NCBI GenBank assembly: GCA_966430775.1
Contig: CBJMMB010000089.1
Coordinates: forward strand, 1-15,865
DNA from: Dyella_B sp966430775
GTDB taxonomy: Bacteria > Pseudomonadota > Gammaproteobacteria > Xanthomonadales > Rhodanobacteraceae
Direction of reading: 5' to 3'
Length of the DNA stretch: 15,865 bases
Below are positions 7,181 to 12,869 of this stretch, piece after piece. How positions within the stretch are numbered: position 1 is the stretch's first letter; the number at the start of each line of letters is the position of its first letter. The notes under the pieces were generated by a model that ran no database searches, had not been told where the DNA came from, and saw only the letters and a list, made by a program, of their open reading frames with translations. The position numbers and the translations under genes were made by a program.

Positions 7181-8846
7181 CGTCGCCCACCCAATTCATG
7201 ACGACCTGCGCGACCTGCTTGGAATTTTCCTGCGCCAGCTTGCGCGCGGCGCCGATCTTCTGCTCGTACGCCATATGTTGTATGTGCGGCGAGGTGATGC
7301 GCACGGAATCTTCGCGTTCATCGTCGGCAATGCGCACGGACACGGTCGGCACCGGCCCGGCCAACGCCGGCATCGGCTCGGGCCCGCGCATCAAGCCTTT
7401 CAATAGCGGACGCAGCAAACCAAAGGCGATCAACACAGCGATCAGAATGCCAGCGCCCTGCTTGATCAGATCGAGCATGCCCGGACGCAGCCAGAACGGT
7501 TGCGCCACCGGCGCGGTGTCGGCTGCCGCATCGGTGGAGAACGCCTGGTTGATCACGGTGACGCTGTCGCCGCGCTGCGCGTCGTAACCGACCACGTTCT
7601 TGGTGAGATCGGTCAGGTGCTGCAATTCCTGTGCGCTGAGCGCCACGCTGCCGCCTTTGCCGTCGGGCGCAGGCTTGTTGTCGACCACCACCGCAACGGT
7701 GAGGCGCGTCAGCTTGCCGGCGGGATTGCTGACGTGGCTGATGGTGCGGCCCAGTTCGTAGTTGCGTGTGGCGCTGGAAGACGTATCGGTGGGCGTCGCA
7801 TTGGCGGTATTGCTTGCCGCGGCGTTCGCTGCCGGCGGCGTGCCGGCGTTGGGCTTGGCCGCGGTCGGCTGCGCGACCGTGTTCGGCGGCTGGTTGCTCA
7901 AGGCGCCGGCGATCTCGCCTGCCGCGGCGCCGTCGCGTTTCTGATCGCTGCTGGTCTGTTCGCTGCGCAAGGCGGGCTTGTCGCCATCGTAGCTTTCGCT
8001 GGCTTTTTCGCTCTGGCTGAAATCCAGCGCCACGTCGACCTGCGCGCGCACGCGTCCGGCGCCCACGATCGGTGTAAGCAATGTTTCGATGCGCTGCGCA
8101 TAGCTGTTTTCCATGCGCGTGGTCAGCCGCATATGCGCATCGCCCACGGCGCCGGGACTGTCGGGATCGGACACGGTCAGCAGGGTGCCTTGTTGATCGA
8201 CCACCGAGACTTGCGACGGATCCAGATCCGGCACGCTGGACGAGACCAGATGCACGATCGCCTGCACCTGGCTGCTGTCGAGCTGGCGGCCCGGATACAG
8301 GGTGAGCAAGACCGACGCGCTGGCCGGATGATTGTCGCGAATGAAGGCCGACGGCTTGGGCAGCGCCAGATGCACACGCGCCGCACGCACGAATTGCAGG
8401 CCGGCAATCGTGTTGCCCAGGTCCGTTTCCAGCATTTCACGGTAATGCGTGCTTTCGGCCAGATCGCTCATACCGAACGGCGAATCGCTTTGCGGCAACG
8501 TCGCACCGGCCGTACTGCCTTGCGGCAGACCCTGGCTGGCCAGGCGCAAACGCGTTTCGGCCAGCACGTCGGCGGGCACGGATATGGATGCGCCGTCCGC
8601 ACCGAGACGGAATGGCGTATTACTGCTCTGCAAAGCCTGCGTCACCGCGGCAGCGTCTTTCGTATCCAGCCCCGCGTACAGCAATGCGTAGTTGGGACCG
8701 CGCGACCACAACACGATGCCCACACCCAGCGCCACCGCCATGGCCACACCCACCAGCAGCATCAGCAGGCGCGTGGTCGGGTTGCTCAGGAGGCTCTTGA
8801 GCTGGTCCTGGCGTGCGTTGACGGTGGCGGGCGTGGTGTCGGGCAT
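7170..8846 (-). CDS. fliF: FliF, flagellar MS-ring protein
   Basis: 558 residues. There is one N-terminal membrane helix (about 27-47), ring-building YscJ/FliF-type domains (LYAGLDTKDAAAVTQAL, RVHLALPKPSAFIRD, ASVLLTLYPGRQLD), a periplasmic FliF C domain, a second membrane helix (about 464-482) and a cytosolic tail ending AQVVMNWVGDDGS, the FliG-binding segment. FliF oligomerises in the inner membrane as the MS ring on which the motor is built. An Ala/Asn/Pro/Thr-rich insert of some 60 residues interrupts the middle (around 320-380), where the beta-collar loops lie. The start fits the family, but the sequence before it lacks any purine-rich ribosome binding site, which is unusual next to its neighbours. 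Confidence 0.98.
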   Translation of the reverse strand: MPDTTPATVNARQDQLKSLLSNPTTRLLMLLVGVAMAVALGVGIVLWSRGPNYALLYAGLDTKDAAAVTQALQSSNTPFRLGADGASISVPADVLAETRLRLASQGLPQGSTAGATLPQSDSPFGMSDLAESTHYREMLETDLGNTIAGLQFVRAARVHLALPKPSAFIRDNHPASASVLLTLYPGRQLDSSQVQAIVHLVSSSVPDLDPSQVSVVDQQGTLLTVSDPDSPGAVGDAHMRLTTRMENSYAQRIETLLTPIVGAGRVRAQVDVALDFSQSEKASESYDGDKPALRSEQTSSDQKRDGAAAGEIAGALSNQPPNTVAQPTAAKPNAGTPPAANAAASNTANATPTDTSSSATRNYELGRTISHVSNPAGKLTRLTVAVVVDNKPAPDGKGGSVALSAQELQHLTDLTKNVVGYDAQRGDSVTVINQAFSTDAAADTAPVAQPFWLRPGMLDLIKQGAGILIAVLIAFGLLRPLLKGLMRGPEPMPALAGPVPTVSVRIADDEREDSVRITSPHIQHMAYEQKIGAARKLAQENSKQVAQVVMNWVGDDGS

Positions 8847-8884
8847 AGAGACGAATCAGTGAATGGAGGCGGCCATCTTGCGGT

Positions 8885-8913
8885 GTCGTCATTCCGGCGC
8901 AGGCCGGAATCCA
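8885..8913 (+). repeat. REP-like hairpin, single copy (ATTCCGGC family)
   Basis: The plus strand carries ATTCCGGC, a four-base loop, then GCCGGAAT, inside the longer context GTCGTCATTCC...GGAATCCAG. The same unit occurs twice at 11971-12005 and 12060-12094. It lies in the 164-bp gap between fliE and fliF. No intact inverted partner is seen nearby. It would form a short stable stem in the fliE-fliF transcript. Confidence 0.75.
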
Positions 8914-9010
8914 GTTGTGTTGCGCGAGACACAAACCCTGTTCGTGCCGTGCCCTGCGGACGCGTTACATGGACGGGATTCGGATTTGCGCGGAGTGAAA
9001 CGGCACTACG

Positions 9011-9343
9011 TCAAACCGGCATGTTCATGATCGTGGTGTACGCATCGACCAGCTTGTTGCGCACTTCCACCAAACCGCGGAACGCAAGATCCGCTTTCTG
9101 CCCGGCGATCGACGTCTTGACGATGTCGGCGCCGGGATCGCCACGCTCGAACGCGGTGACCTGTCGCTGCGCATCGTTCTGCTGCGCGGCCACGGCGCCG
9201 ATGCTCTGCTTGAACAGCGTGCCGAAATCCACGCCCGGCCCTTTCGATGCAGCCGGCAATGCGGCGGCCGGCATCGCACCGGAGGCTTGCGCGCCGAGTG
9301 CGCGCATCTGCGAAAGCAAATTGTTGACGTCGATCTGACTCAT
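9011..9343 (-). CDS. fliE: FliE, MS ring-rod junction protein
   Basis: 110 residues, typical size. The C-terminal two-thirds matches FliE: VDFGTLFKQSIGAVAAQQNDA, then FERGDPGADIVKTSIAGQKADLAFRGLVEVRNKLVDAYTTIMNMPV, shown here only as landmarks of the family's helical export and assembly domain. FliE is the first axial protein exported and joins the MS ring to the proximal rod. The ATG has GGA about eight bases upstream. It is the first gene after the sigma-54 promoter inside the fleQ end, with a leader of about 29 nt. A 164-bp gap with a REP-like hairpin separates it from fliF. Confidence 0.97.
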   Translation of the reverse strand: MSQIDVNNLLSQMRALGAQASGAMPAAALPAASKGPGVDFGTLFKQSIGAVAAQQNDAQRQVTAFERGDPGADIVKTSIAGQKADLAFRGLVEVRNKLVDAYTTIMNMPV

Positions 9344-9379
9344 GTCGGTTTTCCAACGCTTGCGCGGTTACAGAGTGCT

Positions 9380-10843
9380 TTATGCAACGGCCGTGCCACT
9401 CTCCGGCGACGGATCGCTGCTGCGGCAGGCCGATTGCAGGCCGTACTTGCGCAGCTTTTCCACCAGCGTGGTGCGTTGCATGTGCAACAGCTTCGCCGCA
9501 TGCGCGACCACGCCATCGGTGATGTCCAGCGCCTGGCGAATCAGCCCGACTTCGATATCGGCCAGGTGATCCTTCAGGTCCACGCCGCCCTCGGGCAGCA
9601 GGATCTCGGTCTCCAGCGCGTGACGGTTGTGCGTCGGCATCGGCTTGCTCTGGCCGTCCAGCATCGCACGTACCACGCTGCCGCCAGTTTCTTCCACGGC
9701 CTGCGCGCCGCGGTATTTTTCCGGCAGGTCGTTGGCGCGCACTTCGCTGTTCGGATAGAGAATGGCGAGGCGTTCGACCAGGTTGGAAAGCTCGCGCACA
9801 TTGCCCGGCCAGCCGTGCTGGCGCAGCGACTGCATGGCGCTGCCGCTGAAGCGCACGCTGTTGAGGCCGCGACGCTGCAGGCGTTGATTGAATTCGTGGA
9901 TCAGCTCGGGCATGTCTTCGAGGTGCTCGCGCAGCGGCGGCATCTCCAGCGGGAACACGCTCAGGCGGTAATAGAGGTCTTCACGGAAGCGGCCTTCGGC
10001 GGTGGCCACTTCGAGATTGCGGTGCGTGGCGGCGATGATGCGCACGTCGCAGCGCTGGGTACGGTTGCTGCCGACGCGTTCGTACATGCGTTCCTGCAGC
10101 ACGCGCAGCAGTTTCACTTGCATCGGCAGGCTCATGTCGCCGATTTCATCGAGGAACAGCGTGCCGCCTTCGGCCATCTCGAAGCGGCCCTTGCGCGTGC
10201 TGATGGCGCCGGTGAATGCGCCCTTTTCGTGGCCGAACAATTCGCTTTCCAGCAGTTCGGCGGGAATCGCGCCGCAGTTGATCGCCACGAACGGCTTGTC
10301 GCGGCGCGGCGAGCAGTCATGGATGGCGCGCGCCACCATCTCCTTGCCGGTACCGGATTCGCCCAGCACTAGCACGCTGGAATCGAACGGCGACACCTGG
10401 CGGATCAGCGCATTGACGCGCCCCATCGCGGTGGAACCGCCAACCAGGCGCAGCGGCGCCGGCTGGCTCTGCGTAGCGCGCAGCGTCGGCGCACGGCGCA
10501 CGGCTTCGGCCAGGCGCTCATAGCGCAAGGGAAAATCCAGTACTTCAACCTGTGCCGCATAGGGCGAGCCGCCGCGGGTCATGCGTTCCAGCTGCGGCGA
10601 ATCGGAGCCGACCAGCACCAGCAATTGCTCCGCCGGCACTTCCAACGAGGCCAGCAATTGTTCGCACAGAGTGTCGTCGTCGATACCGCCTATATATACC
10701 GCTCGCCAGTCGTGCGTCATCGAATCGGTGGGCAGCGATGCATCCCAGCGCTGCGGATAAAAGCCCATGAACTGCAGGGCGGATGTAACGATGTCGGCAC
10801 GTGTGCCGTTTGATTCGATGATGAGTACGTTGCTGTTTGGCAT
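9380..10843 (-). CDS. fleQ: FleQ, sigma-54-dependent flagellar master activator
   Basis: 487 residues from the ATG at 10843, close to the about 490 of Pseudomonas FleQ. An N-terminal receiver-like FleQ domain (about 1-115) is followed by a complete AAA+ domain with Walker A GESGTGKE (161-168), the sigma-54 contact loop GAFTGA (208-213), Walker B GGTLFLDE (226-233) and REDLYYRLSVFPLEMPPLRE. A Fis-type helix-turn-helix lies about 430-468 (LIRQALDITDGVVAHAAKLL). The intact GAFTGA means it should activate RpoN promoters such as those of fliE and fliL. Of the c-di-GMP contacts known in P. aeruginosa, KExxxR (R172) and ExxxR (E317/R321) are kept but LFRS is not. An upstream extension to 11071 has no FleQ likeness; AGGA precedes the chosen start. 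Confidence 0.95.
   Translation of the reverse strand: MPNSNVLIIESNGTRADIVTSALQFMGFYPQRWDASLPTDSMTHDWRAVYIGGIDDDTLCEQLLASLEVPAEQLLVLVGSDSPQLERMTRGGSPYAAQVEVLDFPLRYERLAEAVRRAPTLRATQSQPAPLRLVGGSTAMGRVNALIRQVSPFDSSVLVLGESGTGKEMVARAIHDCSPRRDKPFVAINCGAIPAELLESELFGHEKGAFTGAISTRKGRFEMAEGGTLFLDEIGDMSLPMQVKLLRVLQERMYERVGSNRTQRCDVRIIAATHRNLEVATAEGRFREDLYYRLSVFPLEMPPLREHLEDMPELIHEFNQRLQRRGLNSVRFSGSAMQSLRQHGWPGNVRELSNLVERLAILYPNSEVRANDLPEKYRGAQAVEETGGSVVRAMLDGQSKPMPTHNRHALETEILLPEGGVDLKDHLADIEVGLIRQALDITDGVVAHAAKLLHMQRTTLVEKLRKYGLQSACRSSDPSPESGTAVA
9384..9398 (-). promoter_or_regulatory. Sigma-54 (RpoN) promoter of fliE operon, inside fleQ 3' end
   Basis: The minus strand reads TGGCAC-GGCCG-TTGC, an exact consensus with correct spacing. 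It is embedded in the last codons of fleQ (encoding SGTAVA and the stop). Predicted start of transcription is near 9372, about 29 nt before the fliE ATG. fliE operons are known RpoN/FleQ targets in Pseudomonas and Xanthomonas. Confidence 0.92.
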
Positions 10844-10925
10844 AAGCACGAGTCCTGCTGCGTTTACTGCGACTGCTGACGAACAACGACCTTTCTCCGC
10901 TCCCAAATGTCGTGTTGTCCCCTGT

Positions 10926-10948
10926 GTGTCAGCTATCCGTCGTGACAC
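10926..10948. promoter_or_regulatory. Dyad GTGTCA-N11-TGACAC, possible operator for fleQ
   Basis: Perfect 6-bp arms GTGTCA (10926-10931) and TGACAC (10943-10948) are separated by 11 bp. The dyad begins two bases after the transcription start predicted from the adjacent sigma-54-like promoter. The half-sites resemble the GTCA...TGAC halves of FleQ boxes, but the known box spacing is about 6 bp, so the identity of any binding protein is open. Confidence 0.35.
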
Positions 10949-10961
10949 GTGGAGCAATCCA

Positions 10962-10976
10962 GCAAGAAGAACGCCA
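10962..10976 (-). promoter_or_regulatory. Sigma-54-like promoter candidate upstream of fleQ
   Basis: The minus strand reads TGGCGT-TCTTC-TTGC: a perfect -12 TTGC, TGGC at -24, and exact GG-N10-GC spacing, with two mismatches to consensus. Predicted start is about 10950, with a leader of about 107 nt. It would place fleQ under RpoN control, unlike P. aeruginosa fleQ, which uses sigma-70. A chance match is possible. Confidence 0.5.
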
Positions 10977-11201
10977 AAAATTTCGCAGCAAAACCATCTG
11001 TGCCAGGCATCGCGCCCAAAACGTGACGGAATTCGCGCAGCCGATCTGCACGAATTCACACTCCCCTGCATGGGGAGAAAGCGTTTACCTCACTGATTTA
11101 GATCGATTTTTCGTCCGGATTGGCAGATTTGTCGGACCGATCGGCAGGTGTTATGGAGGTGTGTGCGTGCCGGGAAATTGCCGTTACCGAATGTATCGCC
11201 G

Positions 11202-11217
11202 CGTGATAGTGATCACA
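11202..11217. promoter_or_regulatory. CRP/Clp/Vfr-like binding site
   Basis: CGTGA-TAGTGA-TCACA differs from the CRP-family consensus TGTGA-N6-TCACA at one position. It overlaps the PilZ gene stop codon, about 250 bp upstream of the predicted fleQ start of transcription. CRP-family proteins control fleQ or flagellar genes in relatives (Vfr in Pseudomonas, Clp in Xanthomonas). The distance from fleQ lowers confidence. Confidence 0.4.
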
Positions 11218-11809
11218 CTCTGTGCTTGCTCCCTAGCACAGTTTCATTTGCACCCGTCAGTCTTGTGGAGGCCACTTTGCGTCGGTGGTGACAAAAAACG
11301 AAACGTTCCAACCCATCCTCGACCATTTCGCTCAACGCGTGAAAGTAAAGGAAAACGTTGTCATCGTTAAACGCTTTCCCGCGCAACGCCGGAAGCTCCA
11401 ACGGCAACGCGCGACAGGTGTCGAAATGCAGGCGGACAAGCAGGCGGCTGTCAGTCGGAAGCAGATTCCCTGGCACGATCAGGCCCACCGCGTTCAAGCT
11501 CACCGGCTGGCGCGACGGCAGCAGCGCATCGGGCAGCAGCAGGCGATCGACGATATCCAGCAGCACGTTGATCTTGCTGTCCATGCGCTGCAGTTCCAGC
11601 ATCAGCGGGCTGTCGTCGTCGCTGGCGTTGTCGGAGCGGCGTTCGTCCAGCGAGGCGAGCGACCTCAATACGTGAAGATTGCGCTCGTTGCAGCGCGCGA
11701 TGTCTTCCGGCGTGGGATCGAAGGCCTCGATGCCGACGTGCGGCTGGCCCTGGTAAGTCACGCGTTCGGAAAACGCCTGCCATTTCGCTTCGTCTAGCTG
11801 GGTTTGCAT
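11213..11809 (-). CDS. Atypical PilZ-domain protein
   Basis: 198 residues, not firmly identified. The N-terminal 60 residues are polar (EDIARCNERNLHVLRSL), followed by a helical stretch (about 66-92, LMLELQRMDSKINVLLDIVDRLL) with heptad-like spacing. The C-terminal half (about 98-180) reads as a PilZ beta-barrel: PVSLNAVGLIVP in the place of the D/NxSxxG strand, RLLVRLHFD, and the ending ERFVFCHHRRK common in PilZ. No RxxxR c-di-GMP motif is evident ahead of the barrel, so it is probably an atypical PilZ, comparable in layout to the tetrameric XC6012 of Xanthomonas (from memory). The start has an excellent GGAGGGGAG site. Its place between the filament genes and fleQ suggests a role in flagellar control. 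Confidence 0.72.
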   Translation of the reverse strand: MQTQLDEAKWQAFSERVTYQGQPHVGIEAFDPTPEDIARCNERNLHVLRSLASLDERRSDNASDDDSPLMLELQRMDSKINVLLDIVDRLLLPDALLPSRQPVSLNAVGLIVPGNLLPTDSRLLVRLHFDTCRALPLELPALRGKAFNDDNVFLYFHALSEMVEDGLERFVFCHHRRKVASTRLTGANETVLGSKHRV

Positions 11810-12132
11810 GAACTCCCCTCCTCGGTGCCGGCTTTATGACGGGCATGCCGGTGTCGGCATGATTCATTCATAAGGCGTGCCAGTACATGCCTCTATCGTC
11901 ATCCTGTCTGAGCCGCACCCGAACTTGGCCACATTGAGCGACGTGTCTGTCTTTAAGCAGGCCTCACGGTACCTCGTCGTCATTCCGGCGTAGGCCGGAA
12001 TCCATCTATATCCATGCGGGATACGTGTCGATTCAATGAAGTTCTACGCAACGGTCAGCATGGATTCCGGCCTTCGCCGGAATGACGATGAGGTAATAGC
12101 GAGCATTCAGAGAGTAGCAGCGAATGCAACAC
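11810..12132. other. fliT-PilZ gene intergenic region
   Basis: A 323-bp stretch without a gene. It holds the REP-like inverted pair (11971-12094) after fliT, and a 7-bp hairpin CATGCCG-GTGT-CGGCATG at 11844-11861 about 35 nt before the PilZ start. A TGGCAC at 11877-11882 lacks a matching -12 element. The PilZ promoter should lie here but I could not identify it. Confidence 0.7.
11971..12094. repeat. REP-like inverted pair (ATTCCGGC family)
   Basis: Arms 11971-12005 and 12060-12094 (35 bp each) are reverse complements with two mismatches, flanking a 54-bp spacer. Each arm contains its own hairpin, ATTCCGGC/GCCGGAAT. The core resembles dispersed intergenic CGTCATTCC...GGAATCCA repeats seen in many proteobacterial genomes. 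Situated 38 bp past the fliT stop, it can serve as a transcript end or mRNA 3' stabiliser for fliDST. The third copy is at 8885-8913. Confidence 0.85.
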
Positions 12133-12435
12133 TCACCGCGCCGACGTCACATACGTCTGCAGCGCCCGATGGTTGTACTGATGCTGGCTGAGCTGCTGCT
12201 CGACCTGTTCGCGCACCTGTTCGGTGCACGCCAGCAATGTCTGGTTGTGCGCGTGCAGGGCCTGCAACGTTTCACGATGTTGAAAACTAAGCGAGCCAGT
12301 TTCCGCAGGCAGCAAGGCCTGGCGGCGTGCGTCGAGTTCACTCACCATGGCCCAATCGCCATGCGCGGCAGCGTCGATCATCTCGACGGTCAGCGCCAGG
12401 GCCTGTTGCAAGGCGTTGAACACCGCGTCGGTCAT
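12133..12435 (-). CDS. fliT: FliT-like flagellar chaperone
   Basis: 100 residues from the ATG at 12435, which overlaps the fliS stop as ATGA. The protein is all-helical: ALALTVEMIDAAAHGDWAMVSELDARRQALL matches the FliT pattern of a Trp-containing turn followed by a xxLxxRRxxLL helix, with a second Gln/Glu-rich helix after residue 55. FliT-family proteins chaperone the filament cap FliD and can modulate export or regulators. The longer frame to 12534 lies within fliS and is Arg/Gly-rich, so it was not used. Assignment is by position after fliS, size and helix pattern; FliT sequences are poorly conserved. Confidence 0.78.
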   Translation of the reverse strand: MTDAVFNALQQALALTVEMIDAAAHGDWAMVSELDARRQALLPAETGSLSFQHRETLQALHAHNQTLLACTEQVREQVEQQLSQHQYNHRALQTYVTSAR

Positions 12436-12866
12436 AGCGCCGCGGCTTTCGCCTTCAGTTCGGCCTGTTCGGCCAGATACGGTTCGCGAATCGCGTGCCA
12501 CGCCTCGCGGATCGGCGCGACCAGGCGTTCGCATTCGTCCAGTGCGCGCAAATCATCGTTGAGCTGCGCATGCAACAGGCGTCGGGTGATGTAGTCATAT
12601 AGCGCATCGAGGCGGCCGGTGAGCGAAGGCTCCACGCTGTGGTCGAGGCTTTCGCGCAGCGCGACCAGAATGCCGATCGCCTTGCCGAAGGCCTGGCCCT
12701 TGGCCGGAATATCCTTGTGCAGGATATGGCCGCGCGCCTGGTTGATGCGGTCGACCAGGCCATCGAGCAGCATCGCCAGCAACTGGTGGCGATCGGCTCC
12801 TTCGACACTGCCTTGCGCGCGGGTTTGTGCATACAGCGCGCTGCCATTGCGGGATGGATAACTCAT
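12432..12866 (-). CDS. fliS: FliS, flagellin export chaperone
   Basis: 144 residues, normal size. The N-terminal YAQTRAQGSVEGADRHQLLAMLLDGLVDRI matches the FliS core (a Tyr followed by the xxLIxMLYDGxxxxI helix), with four further helices including HILHKDIPAKGQAFGKAIGI and LYDYITRRLLHAQLNDD. FliS caps the C-terminal disordered region of flagellin to stop early polymerisation in the cytosol. The gene starts three bases after the fliD stop, with AGGG upstream inside fliD, and overlaps fliT by ATGA, so fliD-fliS-fliT form one unit. The C-terminal Ala/Lys-rich tail is unremarkable. Confidence 0.96.
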   Translation of the reverse strand: MSYPSRNGSALYAQTRAQGSVEGADRHQLLAMLLDGLVDRINQARGHILHKDIPAKGQAFGKAIGILVALRESLDHSVEPSLTGRLDALYDYITRRLLHAQLNDDLRALDECERLVAPIREAWHAIREPYLAEQAELKAKAAAL

Positions 12867-12869
12867 GGA

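Larger units (their letters stand above)
10844..11212. other. PilZ gene-fleQ intergenic regulatory region
   Basis: A 369-bp stretch with no credible gene on either strand; the short plus-strand frames here have no recognisable family. It is visibly richer in A/T than its neighbours. It holds, from the fleQ side: a dyad at 10926-10948, a sigma-54-like promoter at 10962-10976, a small palindrome at 11061-11077, and at its far edge a CRP-like site overlapping the PilZ gene stop. In Xanthomonas this position is occupied by rpoN2 and vemR; no remnant of either is seen. Confidence 0.7.

Noticed and set aside
8914..9000. Separate promoter for fliF in the fliE-fliF gap
   Set aside because: GGCACG motifs occur here but no TTGC or GC at the required spacing.
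7500..9338. 612-codon open frame on the plus strand
   Set aside because: Antisense to fliF and fliE; runs through the REP repeat (giving FRRRPES-type residues) and resembles no protein family.
10841..11071. N-terminal extension of FleQ by 76 residues
   Set aside because: The extension covers the regulatory gap, has no FleQ or receiver likeness, and the shorter start gives the family's usual length.
11285..11797. 170-codon plus-strand frame over the PilZ gene
   Set aside because: No ribosome binding site and no family likeness, while the minus strand has a strong site and a PilZ-like protein.
11862..11882. Sigma-54 promoter for the PilZ gene (TGGCAC at 11877-11882)
   Set aside because: The -24 half is perfect but the -12 half reads ATGA instead of TTGC, lacking the essential GC.
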